Assembly (NCBI GenBank): GCA_037447655.1
Contig: JBBHKE010000079.1
Coordinates: forward strand, 1-64,000
Direction: 5' to 3'
DNA length: 64,000 bases
Source: Zygnema cylindricum
Taxonomy: Eukaryota > Streptophyta > Zygnematophyceae > Zygnematales > Zygnemataceae
Below, piece by piece: positions 44,698 through 56,104 of the stretch; the first letter of the stretch is position 1; each line of letters opens with the position of its first letter. The notes under the pieces were generated by a model. The model was given only the letters and a program-made list of their open reading frames with translations, had not been told where the DNA came from and searched no databases. A program made the position numbers and the translations under genes.

Positions 44698-45693
44698 TGC
44701 ACATCTATGTCCTCCATTGGACTACAGAATTTAGGAAGCCTCTAGGTAGTTTTTAACTAACCCACTTTCAGCCACAACCGTTGTTGCCCAAGCAAACAAA
44801 TTGAAAATTTGACAGCACCTCTCTGCAGCCTCGACTCCTCTGACTCCATAACAAAAATAATCATTCAAAACGGCTAACCAACAAATTTGTTATAGGGTGG
44901 CAAAAATGCCAATTAATACAAACTCTCAATGAGAAAGGTGACTGTCTAAAAATGTTTCTAAGTCCCAATACCCTCGCAGAACCCTTATCTACTATAGTTT
45001 GATTGAATCAAATCACTGTACAGTACAAAAAGGTACTATGTCCAATGTTCTTTATATACGGCTTGTGTACAACAAGGCCATTGAGTGGATGCGTGTCCAC
45101 TTTTAACTCGCCCTAATGTCCTCCAGAATAATCGCGATCGAATGTTATCTCTCCATGTGTTGCGAGGTCACGCCATGTCCAAAAACCGCCAAAGTGACAA
45201 TTCCAAGATTTTGCCAGCGACATGTGTCGTCGGATCATAAAGCGATATTTAATATTAACCGTCGAAACAAATGCGTGATTCATTTGTTTCGTGTTCGCAC
45301 TATTTATTAGTTAGTTCTATGTTCTTTCATTTGTCATTCCGTTAATCAAAATCATGATTATAACACAGTTTAAATAATTGTCACACCTTAAGTATTTTAA
45401 CAAATTCTCATGACAGACTGGTTAGAGCTGACGGCTACGCCTTGCTCAGCCAGTTAGAGGTTCGAGCCCTGCCGGACTCAACCTTTTGTTGAGAGTGACT
45501 TATGTCACTCTTGAGTTCTGCATATGAAGTCGAGAAAGCCATGGCTCCACCACTCTCCATCTCCATCAATGACTACAACAAGTATGGGGGCTAGAGAGAA
45601 GGGATGGAGGTAAGCTGCCTGTGCTTTTTCTGTCGTTTTTACGCTAATGTATTTAGATCTAGAAAAAACCCTATGAATCTATTAATTTCAACA
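44698..45693 (-). repeat. E7 5' LTR
   Basis: On the minus strand it begins TGTTGAAATTAATAG and ends AGATGTGCA, followed by AGTTATAGGCCCACC (primer site with changed bases). The plus strand carries CTGGTTAGAGC and GGTTCGAGCCC at 45418-45468 (A/B-box-like), then CTCAAC-CTTTT-GTTGAG at 45477-45493. Confidence 0.85.
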
Positions 45694-46929
45694 TAAAAAC
45701 CCAAGACACTATATAGCTGAGTGCTCTAAGCTAATTGAACTTCGGTTAAAGGAGGAGCAAATCTGTGGATCTTCGAGAGAAAAGAAAAAGGCTCTTGTGA
45801 CGCAAGTACATGAGGAGGATTCTGAGGACGAGGACAATGAACTTTTGTTAGATGAGGAGTTGGAGGTAAAGACTGAGCTCGAAACTCCATGAAAGCACAA
45901 ATGTGCATTCGGAGGATTAAAAGGAGAAGGAGGTTGGATTGTGGATTCGGGTGCATCCTTGCATATGTGTAAGGACAAACACATTTTTACTTAAAAAGAG
46001 AAAGTTCCCACTGTAAAGATAGAGTATGGGGATGGGAGAGTAGTCACGACTACTATGGTAGGATTGGTAGATCTAAAATTCTTAGTGGAGGGAAAGACAT
46101 CCATAGTGACAATCTCTAATGTGTTGTTTATTCCAGAGTTAAACAAAAACCCCATCTCAATGTCTATGTTAGATGATAAGGGTTTTGAGACTAGCACTAG
46201 GATGGGAACCTTTACTACTAGCATTGAGGAGGAAGTTTATTTCACAGCTGAAAAAGGTAGCCAATTGATGTTTAGGCTGATTTTAAGCAATGAAAAGAAG
46301 AAACTTTATTATGCTGGTGTTCATGATATTATGTTGTGGCATAAGAGGCTTAGACATGTAGATTTAGATAATTTGAAAGAAATAAAAAAGATAGAAGTAA
46401 TGGAACGTATTTAGTTTGGAGAAAGTGAAAACCAAAGTGATTGTAATGGTTATGCTCAAATTAAGGCACATAGATTACTCTTCCCAAAGAAAGCCATTTA
46501 TATAGCACAGAAAGTTTTAGACTTGGTACACACTGATATTTGGGGACAGGCCAAAGTGCCTTCACCCAAGGGTAAGATGTTTATGATGACAATCACCGAC
46601 GATCGGTCTCCGTATTCTAAAGTGTACTTTCTGAAAAATAAATCAGAGGTTCCACAAGTATTCAAGAATTATAAAGCGTGGAGTGAGAAACTTCATAAAA
46701 CCTCTATTAAGAGAGTAAGGAGTGATTATAGGGGAGAATATACCTCCAGTTAGTTTGAGGATTTTCTAAGAGAAGATGGAGTGCAACATCAAAGACAGTC
46801 CTTGAAAATCTTGAGCAGAATGGTGTAGCTAAAAGGTTAAATATGACACTAAGTGATTGTGGTAGAAGTATGTTGTCACATAACAAGATAGGAAAGAGAT
46901 TCAGGGCAAAAGCAATGAACTATGCTAAT
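45694..46929 (+). mobile_element. E10: internal fragment of a copia element (gag end to integrase)
   Basis: It starts inside the zinc knuckle (KPRHYIAEC) where E7 ends and stops inside integrase (AMNYAN) where the E11 LTR starts. Its gag part is expected left of E7 but is not found near 31550, and its downstream part is not found beyond E11 or E13. No LTR of its own is present. Confidence 0.75.
45694..46929 (+). pseudogene. E10 gag tail, protease and integrase
   Basis: The frame gives the knuckle end, an acidic linker (EDSEDEDNELLLDEELEVK) and a TGA. The protease box WIVDSGASLHMC is intact. 46055-46414 carries the rest of protease and the zinc-binding part (MLWHKRLRHVDLDN). 46523-46753 carries the first integrase Asp (VHTDIWGQ), TDDRSPYSKVYF and SDYRGEY (second Asp kept). 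The glutamate region reads LEQNGVAKRLN: the residue at the Glu position is Lys. A one-base deletion lies near 46793. Confidence 0.75.
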
Positions 46930-49164
46930 TGTAGAAATTAAAGGTTTTTTTAGTATTTTCTAGGTTTAAACTTAAAAAAATACAATGCAGAAAAGAAGCA
47001 AAGGCAATCTGCCTCTAACTCCCCTCTTCAACTCCCACACTAGTCGCAGTCACTAAAGGTTAGAGAGGGAGCTATAGCCATGGCTACCTATGATGTCCAG
47101 AGAGAGAGAGGTAGTAGTTTGGTAGGTTTACCAAAAGGGAACTTAACGGAACCAAGATTTGATCCTGGTACTTACTGTCTGTCAAGTCGCCTGTAGAAGG
47201 TAGCTTTATCGTATAAGTTTAGCATTAGTGGAGGTATATATGGTTTCATAATTATTTAAAGATGTATACGTAGACAATTCCATTTAACGGCACTAACAGA
47301 TTCTTAAGATATAGATACAGTTTTGTATAGTACAGTGTACGGTACTCCAAAAAACGAATACTGTTGAAATTTAAGTATTTTATAGGTATAGAGATTGTAA
47401 AATAAAAGCCAAAACAATGACAGCTTGCCTCTAACTCTTCACTCAAGTCCCCACACTTGTCGTAGTCACTGAAGACTTGAGGAGGAGTTGGATCCATGGC
47501 TGCCTAGGCTGTCCAAAAAGGACAGGAAGGCAAATCTCGACAAAGTTACCTAAAATATTTGACGGACACGCGATTTGATCCGGGTACCTGCCGTCCGTCA
47601 AATTAGCCGGTAGCCTTAACCTATAAGTTTAGGATTAATTATACGATATATTAGGTTTGATAAATATTTATTATGTTACACGTAGATTAGTTCATTTAAC
47701 TTGATATAGATTCGTAATGCATAGATACAAATTTTGTACGATTTTAATGTACTATATGAAACAGATACCTCGCATTTATTTCGAACACGAAACAAATACC
47801 GCGCGTATATTTTCAACGGCTATAGTTGTATTTGGTTTTGATTGGATGGCCACGATAGGCGATGCGATCACGGAATATGTAATTTTGGTGTATTACTGTC
47901 ATCGCCACATCATGTGACACATGGCGCGACGACGTTGGATTGCAGCAACTCCGGAGATTACGGGAACAAATCCCGATATGACACGTATCGACATTTTGGC
48001 CATGTCGTACGATGGTCGTACAGAAAGTACACCGACACATGTACTATTTTGAACGACACAATAATTTGATTGGTGTTGTACGTCAGTAGATAGAGTTTTA
48101 GAGAGAGATAGGACTTAGAAAATTTAGTAGGTAGCAGCCTCTCTCCGAGAGAGCTCTTGTACAAAAGGGTCATCTTTGACCATTCATATCTATCAATTTA
48201 CTTGACCATTTCCAGTGATTCTTTTTGCTGCGGACTCAAAGGAGTCCACGCTACACAAGGGTGTAGTTGGTTAGAGTTTTTGCCTGCCACAGTGGCTGCA
48301 TTAATAAGGGAAAGACAAAGTGGGTGAATGTGTCCAAAACTCATATTCTAACTTTGCATTCTGTGGTGAAACTGAGCACACAGAAAGTCTTATTTCAAAA
48401 GGGTGAAACTATAATGGGTCTCTGATTGTCAAGGGGTCAGTCATTTGGGTTTATATCAACTTAGAGTCGGCACTATCTAGATAAGCTTCTTTAGGATCTG
48501 CGATTTCTGTGGGCAATGGAGCACACATAGTTTCAAATATCGTGCATTTGTTTTAACGGCGAAACAAAAACCACTCAATTATTTTCGACAGCTGGAATTA
48601 AAAGACGATCTTGGTCGAACAGCCGCAATAGATGGCAAGATCGTGGAATGGGTGTTTTGGCGGTTTTCGTTCATCGCCACGTCAAGTGACACGTGGCAGA
48701 ACCACATTGGCTTGCGTCATCTCTAAAGAATACAAGAACAAATCTGAATATTGCAGGCGTCAATATTTTGGCCATGCCGTACGATGGCTTTACAAAAAGT
48801 ACTTCGGCACCTGTACTTTTCTGAAGGACATAATAATCTGATTTTTGTCGTAGTCTAGTAGTATAGGGTTTAGAGACGGAATTAGGACTTGGAAAATTTG
48901 GTAGGTAGACCCCTCTCTCTCGGAGAGCTCTCGAACAAAAGTTAAACATTGACCATTCATAACTTAGTGTTCAGGGGAGCAAATTCAGAGATTCTTTTTG
49001 CTATCGATTCAAGGAAATCTTTTCTTCACAGAGGTGAAGTTGTTCAGAGTTTTTATCTGTCAGGGTGGCGGTTACTCTTGTGGAAATTCAAAGGGGTCAG
49101 GGTTATCGTAAGGGCTTCGTGGGAGCTGCCTACTTTGACAACGAATAGAGGTGTCACAGTTTGA
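46930..49164 (+). repeat. E11 5' LTR, interrupted by E12 at 47362-48535
   Basis: It starts TGTAGAAATTAAAGG and ends CACAGTTTGA (last CA changed to GA). The two parts join into one ordinary copia LTR of about 1.05 kb. The right part contains ACACGTGGC at 48689-48697 and the GTAC-rich hairpin near 48778-48815. Confidence 0.82.
47362..48535 (+). mobile_element. E12: solo copia LTR nested in the E11 LTR
   Basis: It begins TGTTGAAATTTAAG, ends ATAGTTTCA, is 1174 bp long and has a near-perfect duplication AATAC/AATAT (47357-47361, 48536-48540). Its hairpin arms are CTCAAGTC/GACTTGAG (47442-47481) and TTTGACGGAC/GTCCGTCAAA (47558-47602), different from E11. It is about 120 bp longer than related LTRs, mainly because of extra sequence at 48320-48520. 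A one-LTR remnant with flanking duplication indicates LTR-LTR recombination. Confidence 0.85.
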
Positions 49165-50230
49165 AGTTATGGGCCCACCCTCTACAATGCCAATATTTAA
49201 TGGAACAAGCTTCATATATTGTGAAAGTATGATGACAAGGGTTGTATGTGAAAAGAGGTTTTAGGGGATAGTAAGTGGACGAGTAAGGCATCCATCCAAT
49301 TCACCCATTCTTCTAGGGTTTGGGGGAAGCACGTTTACCAAAAAAGCATATCTAGCTCCATTGGAGGATTCGGAGGACGGGGAGAGCATTGTGAAGGAAA
49401 AAGAGAAAGACAAGGAGACAGTTACAGTGATAGCAACACCTATCGCAACCAGTTTAACGTTCATGTCACCTATTCCGAGGAATGAGGAGAATGATTTTGA
49501 TACTCGGGACTACAACAATATGGCGGCAAAACATTTCATTCTCCGCCATCTTACTCAAAGACTTGCATCTCCTCATTTGTAGGTAGAAAGGGCATCCAAT
49601 CTATGGATTTCCCTCATAGAGATGTACCGGAGTGGTACTATTTAGCAACAACAATTGGCCAATCAAAAGATAGATGCATATGTATATAAAGGGGGGAAAA
49701 TGTTTGACTTTTATAATGAGCTTGCAACCCTTTTCATAGAACTAGAGAGTGTTGGTCAGGTAGAAATATAAAGGATGAAGGTTAACTGCTTTCTCATGAA
49801 GTTACCCTATGACTATAAAAACATAGTCAACCGTGTGCAAGATTTATCGCACTCCAAGTAGATCTTAAATTCTGTGGTAGATATGATTCTCATCCTAGAG
49901 AATGTAATAGAGATCCGGAGGGGAGGGAAGAGTGGACAAGCTTTGGCAACAAGAGCTTATTGGAAGAGCAAGGATCTTAGAAAATCAGTATGAAATTATG
50001 GAGGAGAAGGACAAAAAACTCAGTCCGATGAATCCACACCGAGGGTCTCAAAATGGTTGTGTCACTTTTGCAAGAAACTGTGATATTATAAAGTAGAGTG
50101 TACTAAGCTAACCGAATTTCGGTTAAAGGAGGGGCAGACCGGTGGACCCCTGAGAGGAAATAAAAAGGCTTTTGTCACACATGAATATGAGGCGGAATAT
50201 GAGGAAGAGGACGATGAGCTCCAATTGGAT
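49165..50230 (+). pseudogene. E11 gag
   Basis: After the primer site it reads MGPPST (VPIF-like) and further gag blocks: MSPIPRNEENDFDTRDYNNMAAKHFILRH at 49447-49582, UBN2 codons to NCFLMKLPYDYKNIVNRVQ near 49780-49840, and a knuckle region CHFCKKL followed by a TGA and Tyr in place of the GH ligand. At least six stops are present. The acidic linker (EDDELQLDEE) ends in TAG. Confidence 0.75.
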
Positions 50231-50242
50231 GAGGAGTAGGAG

Positions 50243-51643
50243 GTGAAAAACGAGGTCAAAATTCCACAAAAGCAAAAATGTGCTTTCAGTGGATTGAAAG
50301 GTGAAGCACGCTATATTGTGGATTTGGGTGCCTCCATGGACATGTGTAAGGATAAACAGGTGTTCACCAAAATAAGAAAGATTCCCACCGTAGAGATAGA
50401 GTACGGGGATGGGAGAATAGTTACTACTCCTCTTGTAGGATTGGTAGATGTGAAAGGGTTAGTAGAAGGAAGATATCTTTAGTTATGTTCTCCGATATAT
50501 TGTTTATCCCGGAGTTAAAAAAAAACCTCATCTCTACATCTTTATTAGATGATAAAGGTTTTAATACAAGCACTAGAAAAGGAGTCTTTACTCCTAGTTT
50601 TGAGGAGGAAGTTTATTTCACTGCTGAAAAAGGTTACCAAAGGATATTTAGGCTGATTTTAAGCAATGAAATGAAGAAAATTTATTATGTTGGTGTTCCT
50701 GATATAATATTGTGGCATAAGAGGCTTGGGCATGTGAATCTAGATAAGTTAAGAGAGATGAAAAGATCGGAGTAGTGGAAGGGATTCAGTTCGGTGAGAG
50801 TGAGAATCTAAGTGATTCTTGTGGATGTGCTCAAGGTAAAGCACACAAGTTACCCTTCCCAAAAACTGCCGCTTGTAAGGGAGAAATGATTATAGATTTA
50901 GTACATTTTATTTTGGGACTAGCCAAAGTGCCTTCACCAAGAGGGAAGAGATTTATGATGTCTATCACCGACGATTGTTCTCTGTATTCTAGGGTGTATT
51001 TTTTGAAATATAAGTCAGAGGCTCAGGAATGTCTTAGACAATATAAGGCATGGAGTGAAAAACTCCATGAAATACCAATCAAGATAGCAAGGAGTGACAA
51101 TGATGGAGAGTATACATCTAACCTGTTTGAGGATTTTCTGAGGGAAGATGAAGTCCTACACCAAAAGATAGTTTCAGGAAACCCGAAACAGAATGGGGAA
51201 GCCGAAAGATTAAATATGACACTAAGTGATAGTATTAAAAGTATATTGTCAATTAATAAGATAGGAGAAAGATTTTGGGCCGAAGCAATGAACTGTGCTA
51301 ATTACCTCAAAATTAGAGTTAATATTTCAACGGTAAAAGGCTAAACACCTTATGAGAGATGGACCGGTCGGAACCAGACATATCTCACTTAAAGGTTTTC
51401 AGCAGTCAAGTTTTCAATCTAGATACAGATAGGTCTAATTGGAAGCTAAATCCAAAAGGAAACCGGGATACTTGATAGGATATGATGATGATTTAAAAGG
51501 ATACAAAGTTCATGATCTAAAAAGAAAAGATATAATCTTAGTAAACCACCTACTAGTTATGGATGAAGGAAATTTTGTGGATCACTCGAAGTATACAAAG
51601 TCAGTAAAAATCAGATTTGAGTCAGAAAATTTTGATGATTTTT
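50243..51643 (+). pseudogene. E11 protease and integrase
   Basis: 50243-50482 has the protease box YIVDLGASMDMC (the residue after the catalytic Asp is Leu instead of Ser). A one-base change of frame near 50480 leads to 50485-50775 (ELKKNLISTSLLDDKGF and LWHKRLGHVNLDKLREM). 50775-51344 (189 codons) carries the zinc-binding CGCAQGK, a damaged first catalytic site (VHFILGL instead of VHTDIWG, Asp lost), DDCSLYSRVYF, SDNDGEYTS and KQNGEAERLN. 51439-51681 is the C-terminal part, which runs into the E13 LTR. Confidence 0.78.
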
Positions 51644-52632
51644 TGTTGAAATTAAAGGTATTTTCTAGGTTATTTAAATGATTTAAGTAGGAGCAAGAAA
51701 AAGTGGAGGTTGCATGCTCTTAGCTTCTCTCTCTAGCCCCCATACTTGTCGTAGTCACTGAAGGCTGGAGAGGAAGCTAGAGCCATGGCTGGCTATGCTC
51801 CTTCTAGAGTCAAAAGGCAGATCCTTAGTAAACTTACCAAAAGGATTGACGGACCCAGGATTTGATCTTCGTACCTACCATTCGTCAAAGTAGCCGTTAG
51901 TCTTACCTTGTAGTCTAAGACGAGTGTTCAAGTGTATAGGGTACAATAGCTACTTAAACATGACAAAATAGAGAAGTTCGATTTACTGACAAATAAACAA
52001 CAATCACACAGACACAGTTAAAATAGAATTACACCGGAAATGTACTACTTGTATTTTAACGGTTATAAATTAAAGCTGACATCAATCTAACGACGGAGAA
52101 AAAAGTCGGCATCGCGGAATGGTCGATTTTGGCGGTTTGCGGTAATAACCACAACGGGTGACACGTGGCAGCATGACATTGGATGACGGCATCTCCGGGA
52201 CATACTATGGCGAACCCAGATATGGTAGGCGTCGTCTTTCTGGCCATGTCGTACAATGACCGTACAGAAAGTACTTCCGACCAAGTACCTTTCTGTACTG
52301 TACACTCAATTGATTGGCTGCGTATATCAGTAGGAGAGGGTTTAAAGAGGGGTTTAAGACGTAGAAAATTAGAGGTAGCCGCCTCTCTCACAAAGAACTC
52401 TTGTATAAAAGGGTCATCTTTGACCATTGATAATTAACTGCTCAGGGGAGCAAATTCAAGGATTCTTTTGTGGCAGACTCAGGGGAGTCAGCTCTTCCAA
52501 AGGGTTCAGCTCGGTCTGTCTGTATTCTCTAAGTGTGTCAGCCATATTCAGACAAAGCTTAAAGAACTGTGGTTATCCTAGAGGCTATAGCAAACCAATA
52601 CTCTGAGTACCAATGGAGGTCTCAAAATTGCA
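51644..52632 (+). repeat. E13 5' LTR
   Basis: It runs from TGTTGAAATTAAAGG to CTCAAAATTGCA. Promoter-like motifs in order: ACACGTGGC (52161-52169), a 13-bp hairpin GTACAGAAAGTAC/GTACCTTTCTGTAC (52262-52298), TATAAAAG (52404-52411) and GGTCA...TGACC directly after it. The hairpin arms CTCTCTAGCC/GGCTGGAGAG are at 51729-51772. Confidence 0.9.
52404..52411 (+). promoter_or_regulatory. TATA box of E13 LTR
   Basis: TATAAAAG lies about 220 bp before the LTR end and recurs at 57756-57763 in the 3' LTR. It puts the probable transcription start roughly 30 bp further on, giving U3 of about 790 bp and R plus U5 of about 190 bp. Other subfamilies have TACAAAAG at this place. Confidence 0.55.
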
Positions 52633-53753
52633 GGTTATGTGCCCACCCTTTAGGGTGCCCATATTCAATGGGAATGGGTTCATCTAATCGGAGAGTATGA
52701 TGATGGGAGCCCTATGTGAGAAAAGATTTTGGGGTATAATGATTGGGCGAGTGAAGCGCCTATCAGGTCCTGCTATTCCACCAGGGTTTGGAGGAAGCAG
52801 ATTTGGTAGGAAACCAGATCCAATGTCATTAGAGAAATCAGAAGACGGAGAAAGCATCGTGATGGAAAAAGGGAAAGAAAAAGAGAAAACCACACCAATA
52901 GCAACAGGATCTGCTTTCATGTCTCCTATTTGGTGGAATGAGGAGATTGATATCGATACCTAGGACTACAACAACATGGCAGCCGAGCATTTTGTCCTCC
53001 GTCATCTCACAGAAAGAATCGCAGGCCCACATTTGCAGGTGGAAAGGGCATCTGATCTGTGGGATGCGCTTATAGAGATGTACCGTAGCGGTACTATTCA
53101 AGAACAGAAGCTAACAGACCAAAGGATTAATGGATACTTTCACAAAGGAGAGAAGATGCTCGATTTCTGCAATGAGCTGACTATACTCTTCATGGAGTTA
53201 GAGTGTGCCGGAAAAGTAGAAACCGAGAAGGCAAAGGTACACTGTTTACCCATGAAACTACCCAGTGAGTATGAGAACATTGTAAACCGGGTACAGGATC
53301 TACTGGACTCCAGGTGGATATGGAATTCAGTGGTTAGTATGATTCTCGTCCGAGAGAATACAATCGAAATCCGGAGGGGAGTTAAGAATGGACAAGCCTT
53401 GGCGGCTGGAGCAAGTTGGAGAAACAAAGATTCACGAAAAACCTTGGAAGTCATGGAGGGGAAGACCTGAAAATCAATCCGATGAATCCGGAACAAGGGG
53501 ACCAAAGGGGCTTTGTCATTTCTGTAAGAAACTCGGGCATTACATGGCAGAATGTACCAAACTGACCGAGCTTCGGATAAACGAGGGGCAAACCGGGGTC
53601 AAACACGAGGGAAGAAAAAGGCACTTGTCACAGAGGTACTCGAGGAGGAATCCGATGAGGAGGACGACGAACTTCTTTTGGATGAGGAGTTGGAGGCAAA
53701 AACAGAAGTCGAAATTCCACGAAAGTAGAAATGTGCTTACGGTGGACTGAAAG
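52633..53753 (+). pseudogene. E13 gag
   Basis: 52697-52963 has the N-terminal part (MMMGALCEKRFWGIMIGR), ending at TAG where sister copies have Trp. 52976-53470 has the UBN2 domain (MAAEHFVLRHLTERIAGPHLQ, DLWDALIEMY, LPSEYENIVNRVQDL). A frame change near 53465 leads to a good knuckle CHFCKKLGHYMAEC (near 53513-53554) and a second frame change in the acidic linker near 53600. A TAG near 53728 ends it before the protease. Gag is the capsid and RNA-binding protein of the particle. Confidence 0.85.
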
Positions 53754-54901
53754 GTGAAGGAGGCTGGATTGTGGATTCAGGTGCATCCATGCACATGTGC
53801 AAGGATAAGCATCTGTTTACTAAGCTGAGAAAGATCCCTACAGTAGAGATTGAATATGGGGATGGGAGGGTAGTGACAACTACTTATGTACGATCGGTAG
53901 ATCTGAAAATTGTAGTGGAGGGAAAAACCTCAATAGTTACGTTTTCCGATGTATTGTTTATTCCAGAGTTAAAAAAAAATCTTATCTCCACATTTGTATT
54001 AGATGATAAAGGATTTGAAACTAGCACTAGAAAAGGAGTCTTTACAGCTAGCGTTGAGGAAGATATGTATTTCACTGCTGAGAAAGGGAGCCAAGGAATG
54101 TTCAAGCTTGCTTTAAGTAATGAAAAACTCAAACTTTACTATGCTGGTGTCAATGATATTATGTTGTGGCATAAGAGACTTGGGCATGTGAATCTAGAAA
54201 AGTTAAGAGAAATGAAAAAAATGGGAGTAGTTGAAGGGATACGCTTCGGTGAAAATGATAATGTGAGTCATTGCAGTGGGTGTGCTCAAGGTAAAGCACC
54301 CAGATTACCATTCCCTAAGGAAACAACTTATAAAGGAGAAAAAGTTCTTGATTTGATACACACGGACATTTGGGGACCGGCGAGAGTGCCATCACCCGGA
54401 GGCAAAAGATTTATGCTAACCATGACTGATGATTGGTCTCGGTACTCCTGGGTATACTTTCTGAAAAATAAATCAGAAACCCCGGAGTATTTCAAACAAT
54501 ATAAGGCATGGGCCGAGAAACTTCACGAGACTTTAATAAAAAGAGTAAGAAAATACAATGGAGGGGAATATACCTCTAATCAATTTGAGGAGTTCTTAAG
54601 GGAGGATGGTGTTCAACATCAAAAGACAGTTCCAGAAAACCCGGAACAGAATGGTGTTGCCGAGAGATTGAATAGGACACTAAATGATAGTGCCCGGAGT
54701 ATATTGTCAGATAAAAGGATAGGAAAAAGATTTTGGGCAGAAGCTATAAATTGCGCTAATTATTTGAGAAACAGAGTTCTAACTTCGGCAGTGAAAGGCC
54801 AAACTCCATATGAGAAATGGACCGGCCGAAAACTAGTTCTATCTCACTTAAAGGTTTTCGGTAGTAAAGTCTTCAGTTTAGATACAGATAAATCAAACTG
54901 A
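53754..54901 (+). CDS. E13 protease-integrase open stretch (376 codons from 53771)
   Basis: This is the longest pol-frame stretch without a stop in the window. It begins within the protease box WIVDSGASMHMC (intact DSGA) and runs through GAG-pre-integrase (LWHKRLGHVNLEKL, HCSGCAQGK) into the integrase core with the first Asp (HTDIWGPARV), TDDWSRYSWVYF and the Glu (PEQNGVAERLNRT). The second catalytic Asp is lost: sister copies read RSDNGGEY and this copy reads RKYNGGEY. It ends at a TGA (54899-54901) where others have Trp. Integrase would therefore be inactive even if expressed. Confidence 0.87.
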
Positions 54902-56104
54902 AAACTAGATCCTAAAGGGAAACACGGATACTTGCTAGGATATGATGAGGATGTAAAAGGGTATAGAGTGTATGATCTTAAGAGAGAAGATATAATTTTA
55001 GTAAAACATCTGGTAGCTATGGATGAAGGGAAGTAGGTAGATCCCTTTAAATCCTCAAAATCAGTCAGAATCACAATTGAGTTAGACAATTCTGATGACT
55101 TTCATCTCCCTAACTATCCGGGTTTTCAAGATGACGATACTCTTGCAGGTTCGGATGATATCCTTGCAGATTCAAAACAGACAGAGAAAGACTTGAACTT
55201 GGAAACACCAATGACACAAGCGGAAGACGTGGTGGAAACAGATATGGATCCGAGGGACAGGGGAGAAGCCGTGGTGAATCGAAAGAATCCACGAGAACCA
55301 TCTATTCCAGCTGCAGATTTTGAGGGAGGGAGAAGAAGCAGCAAAAGGCTTCAAGAGAAACAAGTTAATAACAAGGTAACCAAACTATCTCACCCGGATG
55401 AACCTCAAACATATGAAGAGGCAATGAACTGTTCGGAAAGAAACCGGTGGAAGACGACCATCAATGAAGAGATGACTTCAATCATGGCGGCTGATACATG
55501 GGAGCTGGTGGACTGTCCACGCGATAGAAAACCAATTGGATGTATGTGGGTTTTTAAAATAAAACTAAATTCGGACAATACAATTGAGCGGTATAAGGCT
55601 CGGTTAGTGGCGAAAGGTTTTACTCAAAAAGAGGGAATAGACTACGAAGAAACCTTCGCTTCGGTCGTTAGATTTCCCTCGGTCCGAATACTTCTCAGTC
55701 TGGCAGCTAAAGAAGACATGAAAGTACACTAGATGGACATAAAGATAGCGTTCCTACATGGAGAACTAGAGGAGGAGATCTTCATGCGACAGCCGGAAGG
55801 ATTCGTGGAACAAGGAGAGGAAAGTAAGGTATGCCGGCTGATCAAATCTCTCTATGGTTTGAAACAGACGCCCAGACAATGGAACAAGAAACTTGATGAG
55901 TTCCTTACCAGTCTGGGATACTTTCGCATCAGTTCAGACCATTCAATTTACGTTTTTGAAGATGAGGAAGGTGTCATCTTTATTGCAATTTACGTTGATG
56001 ATCTTCTTGTTCTAAGTAAGTCATTAAAGAAAATTAACAAACTAAAACCAGATCTAAAGGGAAGATTCGAAATGAAGGATATGGGGGAGGCTAGATATAT
56101 CTAG
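54902..56104 (+). pseudogene. E13 integrase C-terminus and reverse transcriptase
   Basis: The same frame continues (LDPKGKHGYLLGYDEDVKG) to a TAG near 55034. The linker and reverse transcriptase are open at 55193-55732 ([62 protein letters not shown]). A single TAG replaces Gln before [20 protein letters not shown]. 55733-56104 then runs through SLYGLKQTPRQWN and the intact YVDD (LLVLSKS) to a one-base deletion at about 56101. The catalytic residues are present and the lesions are few, so this is the best-preserved complete reverse transcriptase here. Confidence 0.87.

Larger units (their letters stand above)
31550..45693 (-). mobile_element. E7: diverged Ty1/copia retrotransposon hosting E8 and T1
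   Basis: The 5' LTR is at 44698-45693 and the truncated 3' LTR at 31550-32400 (minus strand), with gag, protease, integrase, reverse transcriptase and RNase H between. Removing E8 (33830-41271) and T1 (42697-43207) leaves a collinear element of about 6.2 kb. The U5 end of the 3' LTR is missing, so no target duplication can be tested. On the right it abuts E10 inside gag codons, consistent with insertion into E10. Confidence 0.85.
46930..51643 (+). mobile_element. E11: copia element lacking its 3' end, 5' LTR split by E12
   Basis: The 5' LTR spans 46930-47361 and 48536-49164 around E12. The primer site AGTTATGGGCCCACC (one changed base) and the gag-to-integrase region follow. Sequence stops in the integrase-to-reverse-transcriptase linker at 51643, where the E13 LTR begins. 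No 3' part or 3' LTR is found after E13, so the element is a 5' half. Confidence 0.82.

Noticed and set aside
45418-45475. A functional tRNA gene in the E7 LTR
   Set aside because: A and B boxes are good, but there is no acceptor pairing partner and the T stem pairs only about 3 of 5.
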